Shown here one piece after another: positions 17,046-24,737 of a stretch of DNA of 64,000 bases; the first letter of the stretch is position 1; the number at the start of each line of letters is the position of its first letter. Origin of the DNA: Sphingomonas sp. OK281 (GTDB taxonomy: Bacteria > Pseudomonadota > Alphaproteobacteria > Sphingomonadales > Sphingomonadaceae); assembly GCF_900115295.1 (NCBI RefSeq), contig NZ_FOVZ01000004.1, positions 310,001 to 374,000 of the forward strand, written 5' to 3'. The position numbers and the translations under genes are program-made. The notes below the pieces were generated by a model. The model made no database searches. It was not told where the DNA came from and saw only the letters and a program-made list of their open reading frames with translations.

Positions 17046-18601
17046 TGTTCGGTCGCCGCCCCGCGTCGTTCGGCAACGCCCCTTCTTCCCCCCTCCCTGA
17101 AAGGGAGGGGCCGGGGGTGGGTCGGCGTCCACAAATCCGAACCGTCGTGCCTCAAGCCGGCCTACCCACCCCCAACCCCTCCCTTTCAGGGAAGGGGGCG
17201 GTTGCGTCCGTGGCTGTCCTGGTAGCCTCAACATTGCTCGCCGCGTGCACCACCGCCGGCCCGAACTACGCGCTCCCCGAGTCCGCAGTCGTCAAGCGCC
17301 CCTCCGCCCAGGGCGAATTCGACAGCGGCCACGAGAAGGCGTTCGCCGACACCCCCCTCCCCGATCACTGGTGGCAGCTCTACGGCGACCCCCGCCTCGA
17401 CGCATTCGTCACCGAGGCACTCGCCGCCAACACCGACCTCCGCGCCGCCGACGCCAACCTGCGCCGGGCCGACGCGGTCGTTGCCGAAGTCGCCGCGGGC
17501 CGAACGCTGTCGACCGTGGTCGGCGGCGGCACCTCGCTCGACCGCCCCTACACGACTGGCGGCAACCTACCCGGCACGCTCGACTACAACCTCGGCATCA
17601 CGCTAGCCTATCCACTCGACCTGTCGGGCCGCATCCGCCGCGCGATCGAGGCGGCCCAAGGCGACGCCGAGGCCGTCGCCGCCGCGCGCGACAACGTCCG
17701 CGTGACCGTCGCCGCGGAGACCGCGCGCAGCTACGCTACCGCCTGCACCGCGAACTCGGTGCTCGCCGCGAACAACCGCATCCTCGCGCTGCAACGCCAG
17801 ACGCTGAACGTCACGCAGCGCCTGCAACGCGGCGGGCGCGGCACCGCGTTCGACGTGACGCGCGCGCGCACCGCGGTCGACCAGAGCGAGGCGCTAATCC
17901 CGTCACAGGTAGCGACGCGCACCGCCGCGCTCTACCGTCTTGCCACGCTGATGGGCCGCACGCCCGCCGACTATCCCAAGGACGTCGCGACCTGTGCGAA
18001 GCCCCCGGCGCTAACCCGGCCGCTGCCGATCGGCGACGGGACCGCGCTGATCCTGCGCCGCCCCGATATCCGCCAGGCCGAACGCTCGCTCGCCGCCGCC
18101 ACTGCGCGGATCGGCGTGGCGACCGCCAACCTCTATCCGCAGGTCAGCCTCGGCGGCTCGGCCGGGTTCACGGGTCCGGTCTCGTCGCTCGGCTCGACCA
18201 ACGCGTTCCATCTCGGACTCGGGCCGTTGATCAGCTGGAGCTTCCCCAACCGCCCGGTCATCCGCGCGCAGATCGCGCAAGCCGGTGCCAGCGCGGATCA
18301 GGCACTGGCGCAGTTCGATTCGACTACACTCGAGGCGCTCCGCCAGACCGAGACCGCGCTCTCCGCCTATGCGCGCGAAGGCGACCGCAACGCAGCCCTG
18401 CGCCGCGCGCAGTCCAGCGCCGCACGCGCCGCGGATCAGGCCGGGACGCTCTACCGCTTCGGCCGCACCGACTTCCTGTCGCTGCTGACCGCGCAAGCCG
18501 CCCTGACCACCGCGCAAGCCAACCTTGCGGCATCCGATGCGCTGCTGGTCGATCGCCAGGTCGACGTCTTCAAGGCGCTCGGCGGGGGGTGGCAGGCATG
18601 A
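17042..18601 (+). CDS. NodT/OprM-family outer membrane efflux lipoprotein, with repeat-derived N-terminus
   Basis: A 519-residue outer membrane factor with two TolC-type repeats (about residues 100-290 and 310-515), including HWWQLYGDPRLDAFVTEAL and PDIRQAERSLAAATARIGVA. The start ATG overlaps the adaptor gene by 4 bp. The lipobox LLAAC puts the lipidated Cys at residue 69, whereas about 20-30 is usual. The excess is accounted for by residues 16-53, which are encoded by an inverted-repeat element (17087-17198) and read as Pro/Gly-rich low-complexity sequence. Either the signal peptide tolerates the insertion or translation begins further in; no good internal start was found before the hydrophobic run AVASVAVLVASTLLAAC. 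Confidence 0.9.
   Translation: MMFGRRPASFGNAPSSPLPEREGPGVGRRPQIRTVVPQAGLPTPNPSLSGKGAVASVAVLVASTLLAACTTAGPNYALPESAVVKRPSAQGEFDSGHEKAFADTPLPDHWWQLYGDPRLDAFVTEALAANTDLRAADANLRRADAVVAEVAAGRTLSTVVGGGTSLDRPYTTGGNLPGTLDYNLGITLAYPLDLSGRIRRAIEAAQGDAEAVAAARDNVRVTVAAETARSYATACTANSVLAANNRILALQRQTLNVTQRLQRGGRGTAFDVTRARTAVDQSEALIPSQVATRTAALYRLATLMGRTPADYPKDVATCAKPPALTRPLPIGDGTALILRRPDIRQAERSLAAATARIGVATANLYPQVSLGGSAGFTGPVSSLGSTNAFHLGLGPLISWSFPNRPVIRAQIAQAGASADQALAQFDSTTLEALRQTETALSAYAREGDRNAALRRAQSSAARAADQAGTLYRFGRTDFLSLLTAQAALTTAQANLAASDALLVDRQVDVFKALGGGWQA
17087..17198. repeat. Inverted-repeat element inside the outer membrane factor gene
   Basis: The left arm (CCCTCCCTGAAAGGGAGGGG then CCGGGGGTGGGTCGGC) and the right arm (GCCGGCCTACCCACCCCC then AACCCCTCCCTTTCAGGG) are imperfect complements around a 30-base spacer. 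It is translated without a stop as residues 16-53 of the efflux lipoprotein and lies before its signal peptide. Confidence 0.75.
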
Positions 18602-20100
18602 GGCTCCGCAGACGCGGGCTCGCCTCGATCAACAGCGAAATCCGCGACGGCATCATGCCCGCCGCCGACACCATCGCGCGCGTCGCGAAGGACCCGGACG
18701 CGTTGCCGCATACGCCAAGCAACTACCGCGTCACCGCACTGATCATCGCCTGCGCGCTGTTCATGGAGCAGATGGACTCGACCGTGCTCGCCACCGCGCT
18801 GCCGACGATGGCGCGCGATTTCGGCGTCCCCGCGACCAGCATGAGTTCGGCGTTGACCTCGTACCTGCTGGCGCTCGCGATCTTCATCCCCGCGAGCGGA
18901 CGCCTGGCGGACCGGTTCGGCTCGCGCACGATCTTCCGCGCGGCGATCCTCATTTTCGTCGGCGGATCGATGCTGTGCGGCCAGGCGACCAGCCTGCCCT
19001 TCATGATGTTCGCGCGTTTCCTGCAAGGGCTCGGCGGCGCGATGATGATCCCGATCGGCCGCCTCGTCCTGCTCCGCAGCGTCGCCAAGGAGGACATGGT
19101 CCAGGCGATGTCGTGGCTGATCATGCCCGCACTGATCGGCCCGATCCTGGGTCCCCCGGTCGGCGGCGCGATCGTCACCTATCTCGACTGGCGCTGGATC
19201 TTCTATCTTAACGTGCCGATCGGCCTGCTCGGCGTGATCCTGGTGACGCGCTTCATCGGCGAGGTTCGCGAGGACAAACCGGCGCGCTTCGACGTGCCCG
19301 GCTTCATCCTGTCGGGCGTGTCGCTCGGCTGCCTGTTGTTCGGGTTCGAGATGACCAGCCGCACCGGCGAACTGTCGCGGGCAATGGTACTGATCGTGGT
19401 CGGGCTGGTCGCGGGCGTGGCGTATATCCGCCACGCGAAACACCGCAGCGACCCGATCCTCGATTTGTCGCTGATGCGGATCCCGACGTTCCGGCTGTCG
19501 GTGATCGGCGGATCGCTGACCCGCATCACGCAGGGCGCGCAGCCGTTTCTGCTGCCGATGATGCTCCAATTGGGCTTCGGCATGACCGCGGCGGCGAGCG
19601 GCGCGATCACGATTGCCGGCGCGATCGGTTCGTTGATGATGAAGAGCCTCGCACCGCGCGTGCTCAGGCGCTTTGGGTTCCGCAACAGCCTGATCGTCGG
19701 CGGCCTCTGCGCGAGTTCGGGCTACGCGGTCGCAGGGTTGTTCCGCCCCGACTGGCCGATCCCCGCGATCTTTGCGGTATTATTGGTGTCGGGCTTCTTC
19801 ATGTCCTTCCAGTTCTCGGCGTACAACACGATCGCCTATGACGAGATCCCGTCGTCGCGGATGAGCAGCGCGACCAGCTTCTACGCGACGTTCCAGCAGC
19901 TGATGCTGTCGCTCGGGATCTGCGTGGGGGCGGCGTCGCTGCATGTTGGAATGCTGGGGACGGGTGCGACGCGGCCTGCGCTGACGGACTTTACGCTGGC
20001 GTTTCTAGTGGTGACTGCGGTGTCGGCGTCGGCGACGATCTGGAACCGACGGTTCGCAGCGGACGCCGGAGCGGACTTAAGCGGACACCGAGCCGCATAA
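18598..20100 (+). CDS. DHA2-family (EmrB-like) MFS permease
   Basis: A 500-residue, 14-helix drug-proton antiporter. Markers include the first helix ending FMEQMDSTVLATALPTMA, motif A GRLADRFGSRTIFR, motif B ARFLQGLGGAMMIP and motif C ALIGPILGPPVGGAIV followed by DWRWIFYLNVPIG, all typical of EmrB. It is the last gene of the efflux operon and overlaps the outer membrane factor by 4 bp. An operon that holds both a FUSC pump and an EmrB-type pump with only one adaptor and one outer membrane factor is a notable arrangement. A hairpin at 20104 follows the stop. Confidence 0.94.
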   Translation: MRLRRRGLASINSEIRDGIMPAADTIARVAKDPDALPHTPSNYRVTALIIACALFMEQMDSTVLATALPTMARDFGVPATSMSSALTSYLLALAIFIPASGRLADRFGSRTIFRAAILIFVGGSMLCGQATSLPFMMFARFLQGLGGAMMIPIGRLVLLRSVAKEDMVQAMSWLIMPALIGPILGPPVGGAIVTYLDWRWIFYLNVPIGLLGVILVTRFIGEVREDKPARFDVPGFILSGVSLGCLLFGFEMTSRTGELSRAMVLIVVGLVAGVAYIRHAKHRSDPILDLSLMRIPTFRLSVIGGSLTRITQGAQPFLLPMMLQLGFGMTAAASGAITIAGAIGSLMMKSLAPRVLRRFGFRNSLIVGGLCASSGYAVAGLFRPDWPIPAIFAVLLVSGFFMSFQFSAYNTIAYDEIPSSRMSSATSFYATFQQLMLSLGICVGAASLHVGMLGTGATRPALTDFTLAFLVVTAVSASATIWNRRFAADAGADLSGHRAA

Positions 20101-20103
20101 TTA

Positions 20104-20124
20104 TCCTCCCCTGCAAGGGGAGGA
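20104..20124. terminator. Bidirectional hairpin between convergent efflux and opg operons
   Basis: TCCTCCCC and GGGGAGGA form a perfect 8-bp stem with a TGCAA loop, placed 4 bases after the permease stop and 5 bases from the opgH stop. Its position between two converging operons favours a terminator, although no long T-run follows on either side. Confidence 0.6.
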
Positions 20125-20128
20125 CGTA

Positions 20129-21949
20129 TCAGCTGCTATGCGCCGGCAGCGAGGGTCGCGACAGCACCGAAACATGCTCGCCGGGCTCGACGAACATCCC
20201 GTGCGACAGCGCCCACTTCCCCGCCTTCTCGCTCGCCGTCAGCATTGTCAGGAACGGACTGAGCAGAAACCCCAGCGTAACCGGTGCAAGCCATGCCGCG
20301 GTGACCGGCGCGAACGGCGTGATCAGCAGCAACGCCACCCCCACTCCGACATGCCAGCGATACCGCGGCATCACGTCCGCCAGCGACAGTTCGTGGGCAT
20401 CGCGGTTCTGCGGTGCCCAGCCGGACTTCCGCCCCATGAGGATCCCCGCGAGATCGATCGTCTGCGTCAACGCGATCACCGGCGCGGACAGCATCGAGAA
20501 CGGCACGTCGAGCAGCACCGATCGCACGATCCCGCGCCGCCCCCCAAACCCCGCACGCCGCTCCGCATTCGAGAACGCCCAGATAACGCTTAGCAGTTTT
20601 GGGCCGAAGAGCAGCATCAGTGTTACGAACAGCACCTGTAGCGAGGTGTGCGCTTCGACGATGTTGCGCTCGCCGATCAACGCCTGCACCACGCTCGTCG
20701 CGATCATCAGCAGCCACACCGGCGAAGTGATGAACGCCGACGCGCCCATCAGCAGTTGCAGGCGGCTGACCCAGTGGAACCCCGACGACGTCAGCAAACT
20801 CAGATGCTGGATATTCCCCTGCGCCCAGCGCCGATCGCGCACCGCCGCATCGATCAGCGTCGGCGGATATTCCTCGAACGTCTCCTCGGTCATCAGCATG
20901 TGGACGCGCCAGCCGCGCCGCCGCAGCAACGCCGCCTCGACCATGTCGTGGCTCATGATGACGCCGCCGAACGGCGCGCGCCCTGGCAGGTCCGGTAGCC
21001 CGCAACTGGAAGCGAACGCCTCGATCCGGATCAGCGCGTTATGCCCCCAGAAGGTCGCCTCCGAGCCCGACCACCAGACCAGCCCGGCAGTCGATATCGG
21101 GCCATACAACCGGCTGGCGAACTGCATCCAGCGCTGGAAGAACGTCACGCCGTTAATCACCGCCGGCACGGTCTGGAGCAGCGCCACCGCAGGCCGCCGT
21201 TCGAGCACCTGCGCCATGCCGATGATCGTGTTGCCGCCCATCAAACTGTCCGCGTCGAGCATCAGCATATAGCGATAGCCGCCGCCGAACCGCCGGATCC
21301 ATTCCGCGACGTTGCCGGGTTTGCGGCCGACGTTCACGGTACGGCGACGGTAATAGAGCGCGCAGTCGAGTGTCGGCGCGAGCCGCTCCCACGCCACGAC
21401 CTCGGCCGCTTCCGCAGCTTCGCCGGAATCGCTGAGGATGAAGATGTCGAACCGGTCGGCGACACCGCCGGCGGCGATCGCCCGCGCCATCCAGGCGATC
21501 CGCTCGAACACCGCATCGATGTCCTCGTTGTGGACCGGCATCAGGATCGCGGTGCGGCCCTCGAGCGGCTCCGACTGGCGCGGCGTCGGGACGAACCCCG
21601 GATGCCCGCCGGTCATCAGCAGCACGAAGCCGATCGCGGCGTTCATGAAGCCGAACGCGATCCACGCGAACAACGGGAAGAACAGTGCGAGCAACGCCGC
21701 GTCCCAGAAACTCAGTCCGTCGGCAAGCAGCGATTCCTGCACCGCCGACGACGCCGCGGTTGCTAGCAGACCGGTCATCAGCACGAGAAGGATGCGGCGC
21801 GCGAGCATGTCGTCGGAGGACACGACCATGCCGGGGCTGGGCTCGGGTGCGGACCAGGGCGGCGGCGGCCCGTCGAAACGCTGCGGGGGCATATCGATCG
21901 GCGTTTCGCCCGGCATCATGGAGGCCATCATTGCGGGAAGCGCGGGCAT
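20129..21949 (-). CDS. opgH: Osmoregulated periplasmic glucan glucosyltransferase OpgH
   Basis: A 606-residue inner-membrane GT2-type processive glucosyltransferase that makes the beta-1,2-glucan backbone from UDP-glucose. Two helices precede the catalytic domain (about residues 130-400), which shows MPVHNEDIDAVFERI, YMLMLDADSLMGG (metal-binding DAD), SHDMVEAALLRRRGW and the product-binding RRWAQGNIQHL (the QRRW-like motif read as RDRRWAQGN). Further membrane helices follow. It is shorter than the E. coli protein (about 850 residues), mainly at the N-terminus, as is usual in alphaproteobacteria. Its start overlaps the opgG stop by one base (TGATG). Confidence 0.95.
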   Translation of the reverse strand: MPALPAMMASMMPGETPIDMPPQRFDGPPPPWSAPEPSPGMVVSSDDMLARRILLVLMTGLLATAASSAVQESLLADGLSFWDAALLALFFPLFAWIAFGFMNAAIGFVLLMTGGHPGFVPTPRQSEPLEGRTAILMPVHNEDIDAVFERIAWMARAIAAGGVADRFDIFILSDSGEAAEAAEVVAWERLAPTLDCALYYRRRTVNVGRKPGNVAEWIRRFGGGYRYMLMLDADSLMGGNTIIGMAQVLERRPAVALLQTVPAVINGVTFFQRWMQFASRLYGPISTAGLVWWSGSEATFWGHNALIRIEAFASSCGLPDLPGRAPFGGVIMSHDMVEAALLRRRGWRVHMLMTEETFEEYPPTLIDAAVRDRRWAQGNIQHLSLLTSSGFHWVSRLQLLMGASAFITSPVWLLMIATSVVQALIGERNIVEAHTSLQVLFVTLMLLFGPKLLSVIWAFSNAERRAGFGGRRGIVRSVLLDVPFSMLSAPVIALTQTIDLAGILMGRKSGWAPQNRDAHELSLADVMPRYRWHVGVGVALLLITPFAPVTAAWLAPVTLGFLLSPFLTMLTASEKAGKWALSHGMFVEPGEHVSVLSRPSLPAHSS

Positions 21950-23442
21950 CAGAATATCGGAGTCAGGACGGTTTCACTGAGAGCGCGACCGCCGCGCGTG
22001 AGGAACAACCTGACGTCGGCGGGGCCCTGCGCATCGGGAGCCACGTCTGCGGTGACGCGCCAGCGGTTCTTCTGGCCGACGACGGGATAGGCCGCGTTGG
22101 CAAGCACCTTGCCGCGGACGACGTCGATCTTCGCGGTCACACCGCTCTGTCGATCAAGCCCGGCAAGACCGTCGCCGATGAAATCGACGACGAGCTTCCG
22201 CGCCCCCTTCACCGGCTCGGCGCCCGGGCGGCCGGCGACGCCCTGCCAGCAATCGACAACGTGCGCGGTCGTGGCGACGGCGGTCGGATCGGCCGATTTC
22301 CATGAGAGCGAGTAATCGAACTGCAACCGCTGCCCCGCTTTTGCAGGCACGGCCGGGGTCCAGAACGAGACGACATTGTCGACCGTCTCGCTGTTGGTCG
22401 GGAAGGCATAGAGCATCACTGCGCCCTTGCCCCAGTCGCCCTGCGGCTGGACCCACAAATTCGGCCGGCGATCGTAGAACGCGCCGTCGTCCTGGTAGTG
22501 ATCGAAGTTCCGATCGCGCTGGATCAGCCCGAAGCCCTTGGGCGCCTGGTCCGCAAAACTGTCGAGCGTATCGTGCGGCGGATTGTTGAGGGGGCGCCAG
22601 ATGCGTTCGCCGGCTCCGGTGAGGAGCGCCAGGCCGTCCGAATCGTGGATCTCGGGACGCCAGTCGACCGCAGCGGCGCGATTGCCTTCGCCGTACCAGA
22701 ACATGCTGGTGGCAGGCGCCACGCCGAGCCGCTCGATATCGCGGCGCACGTTGAGCACGGACGAGACCTGCTGCTCGACCCCCGCGCCGGCGACGTGGCG
22801 CGACTGGATGCGGTACGCGCCGGTGACGCTCTCGCCGTCCATCAGCGCATAGATCGTGTACGCGTCCGCGCCGGTTCGCTCGATCCAGAATTCGGTGAAG
22901 TCGGGGAATTCCTCGCGGCCCGGCAGCCCGGTGTTGATCGCGAGTCCGCGCGCGGACAGGCCGTACTGGTCCTGCGCGCCGGCGGTCCGAAAATAGGACG
23001 CGCCCTGGAACGCCATCCAGTCGCTGGTCCCGCCCGGTGCCATCGCGCGGAACCCGGCGATGCCCAGCGCGGCGGCGTGGCCCTCTTCGGCCTCGAACAG
23101 GTCGCGCGAGAACTCGATGCGACGCGCTTGCCCACCCTCGACGACGTTTATCGCGACCGGCATCGGCGCATAGCGGCCAAGCGGGAACAGGCGGATACCG
23201 CCCGCCAGCGTCTTGTCGGCGCGGAAGCGGATGCTGCCAACCTTGTCGTAATCGATCGCGGCGGCGGCTGCGACCTTGGCGGGAGCGGCGTATGGCTTGG
23301 TGGCGAGCGTCGCGGCGCGCTGCTGGAGCGCATCCCACGAGAACGGCTCGGCCTTGCCGGGCACCGTACGCATTGCTGCGGCGGCCTGCGGGAGGACACC
23401 CAACAGACCCAGCGCGGTTACTACTTCGCGTCGACCGATCAT
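21949..23442 (-). CDS. opgG: Periplasmic glucan biosynthesis protein OpgG/OpgD
   Basis: A 497-residue periplasmic protein needed to build or branch the osmoregulated glucan. The N-terminus MIGRREVVTALGLLGVLPQA has an Arg-Arg pair before a mild hydrophobic stretch and AAA cleavage region, which resembles a Tat signal as in OpgD. The mature protein shows the MdoG pattern: FSWDALQQRAATLATKPY, YDKVGSIRFRADKTL, LNVRRDIERLGVAPATSMFWYGEGN and DWRPEIHDSDGL. It is upstream of and coupled to opgH. Whether it acts as OpgG or OpgD cannot be decided from one copy. Confidence 0.94.
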   Translation of the reverse strand: MIGRREVVTALGLLGVLPQAAAAMRTVPGKAEPFSWDALQQRAATLATKPYAAPAKVAAAAAIDYDKVGSIRFRADKTLAGGIRLFPLGRYAPMPVAINVVEGGQARRIEFSRDLFEAEEGHAAALGIAGFRAMAPGGTSDWMAFQGASYFRTAGAQDQYGLSARGLAINTGLPGREEFPDFTEFWIERTGADAYTIYALMDGESVTGAYRIQSRHVAGAGVEQQVSSVLNVRRDIERLGVAPATSMFWYGEGNRAAAVDWRPEIHDSDGLALLTGAGERIWRPLNNPPHDTLDSFADQAPKGFGLIQRDRNFDHYQDDGAFYDRRPNLWVQPQGDWGKGAVMLYAFPTNSETVDNVVSFWTPAVPAKAGQRLQFDYSLSWKSADPTAVATTAHVVDCWQGVAGRPGAEPVKGARKLVVDFIGDGLAGLDRQSGVTAKIDVVRGKVLANAAYPVVGQKNRWRVTADVAPDAQGPADVRLFLTRGGRALSETVLTPIF

Positions 23443-23532
23443 GCAGAGCGCTCCCTTGTCATCATCATGCTGCAGTGCGGTAGCATAGTGACGATGCGCG
23501 CGCGCGTCGACAGGTCCCGCGGCGGGCGCGCC

Positions 23533-23778
23533 CTATCGCGCGGCGCGTCGCCAGCGGGCGCTGATCCTGACCGGGTCGTGGATATGCCCGCCGACGACCA
23601 CCAGCATCGTTCCGGCAGTTGCGCAGAGGAAGCCTATCGTGGCGAGCAGGAACGCGAACGGGCCGGCTGCCGAGTGAAGGCGAGCGAGCGCGTGAACCGC
23701 GGTAATGGCAATCGCGAGCGACAGAACACCACTGGCGCGGAGGCTGAGATCGGTGCGGAGGCGGTGAGCGTCGGTCAT
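23533..23778 (-). CDS. Small two-helix membrane protein upstream of opgG
   Basis: An 81-residue protein starting MTDAHRLRTDLSLRASG, with two membrane helices (SLAIAITAVHALA and FAFLLATIGFLCATAGTMLVV) and a basic tail (ISARWRRAAR). The stop is 90 bases before the opgG start on the same strand, so it may share a transcript. I do not recognise a family. Amino-acid make-up and clean helices argue that it is real and not an antisense artefact. Confidence 0.68.
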   Translation of the reverse strand: MTDAHRLRTDLSLRASGVLSLAIAITAVHALARLHSAAGPFAFLLATIGFLCATAGTMLVVVGGHIHDPVRISARWRRAAR

Positions 23779-23861
23779 GCGACACTCCAGCTATCGCCTG
23801 CCGCATATGCGTTCGAGATTGGTTTTGAGGGGGAGCCATAGTGTTCACATAGTGCGCAACC

Positions 23862-23942
23862 CCGTCATCCCGGCGAAAGCCGGGACCTCGCGCGGCAGGG
23901 GCGACGCGTGGCTGGAAACCTTAGCATTTGCTGGGGTGACGG
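23862..23942. repeat. Type-D inverted repeat
   Basis: It begins CCGTCATCCCGGCGAAAGCC and ends GCTGGGGTGACGG, the same family as the element at 44213-44294. It lies between the small membrane protein and kdpE. The rest of the 23779-24047 gap holds the type-A element that follows and no gene. Confidence 0.7.
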
Positions 23943-23983
23943 TTGGCTGCGTGCATTTACCAGCGAACCGCCTGCTTCCTCAT

Positions 23984-24036
23984 TCTCCCGCGAAGGCGGG
24001 AGCCCAGTCTGGATCCCCGCCTTCGCGGGGAAACAA
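23984..24036. repeat. Type-A double-hairpin repeat after kdpE
   Basis: TCTCCCGCGAAGGCGGGAG then CCCAGTCTGG then ATCCCCGCCTTCGCGGGG: the reverse complement of the copy at 2411-2462 with one visible central difference. It lies 11 bases beyond the kdpE stop and may end the kdp transcript. Confidence 0.8.
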
Positions 24037-24047
24037 GTTTTCTCAGC

Positions 24048-24737
24048 TCATGCGTCGACCAACAGCCGGTACCCGATCCCGAGTTCGTTCGCGATGACCG
24101 TGCCGACTCCCCCCGTCCCCTCCAGCTTCTGCCGCAAGTTACGCACGACGATGCGGAGATATTCGATCCGGCGATCGTGATCCGTCGGCCACGCCGCCTC
24201 TAGGATCCGCTGGTGCGTCACCACCCGCCCCGGATGCGCCGCCAGCGCCGACAGCACGTCGAACTCCTTCCGCGTCAGATGCGCCTCCTCGTTGCCACGC
24301 CGGACTAGGCGATGCTCGAAATCGATCTCCACTCCATGCGCGCGCAGGACCGTCGGCCGCGATGTCGCCTCCCCTCGACCGCGCAACGCGACGCGGAGGC
24401 GGGCGAGCAGTTCTTCGGTGTCGAACGGTTTCGTCACATAATCCTCGGCACCCAGATCGAGCGCGGCCACCTTTTGGTCGGTCGCCTCGCGCGCGGAGAC
24501 GACGAGAATGATCGGATCGCCGAGCTTCTTCAGCAGCGGCACCAGTTCAAGTCCGTCTCGGTCGGGCAACCCCAGGTCGAGTAGCACTGCGGTCAACGGT
24601 CGGCTCCCCGCGATCCGCAGCGCCTCACGCGCGTCGACCGCCTCCTCGACGCCGTACCCCGCGCGTTCGAGCGTGTTTTTCAACAGCCGACGGATATGCA
24701 GTTCGTCGTCAACGATCAGAACCGTCTGCGCGCTCAC
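24048..24737 (-). CDS. kdpE: Potassium-responsive response regulator KdpE
   Basis: A 229-residue OmpR-type regulator. The receiver domain has the acidic pair at D10-D11, phospho-acceptor D54 in VLLDLGLPD, and K103 in EDYVTKPFD. The winged-helix domain occupies about residues 130-225 (HLTRKEFDVLSALAAHPGRV, DHDRRIEYLRIVVRNLRQKL). The start is the GTG at 24737, which overlaps the kdpD stop by 4 bp (GTGA); a longer in-frame ATG reading lies inside kdpD. It should activate the kdp operon at low potassium. Confidence 0.95.
   Translation of the reverse strand: MSAQTVLIVDDELHIRRLLKNTLERAGYGVEEAVDAREALRIAGSRPLTAVLLDLGLPDRDGLELVPLLKKLGDPIILVVSAREATDQKVAALDLGAEDYVTKPFDTEELLARLRVALRGRGEATSRPTVLRAHGVEIDFEHRLVRRGNEEAHLTRKEFDVLSALAAHPGRVVTHQRILEAAWPTDHDRRIEYLRIVVRNLRQKLEGTGGVGTVIANELGIGYRLLVDA

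Noticed and set aside
22498..23841. A 447-codon plus-strand frame opposite opgG
   Set aside because: No domain, and it spans the opgG start, the intergenic DNA and the small membrane protein gene on the other strand.
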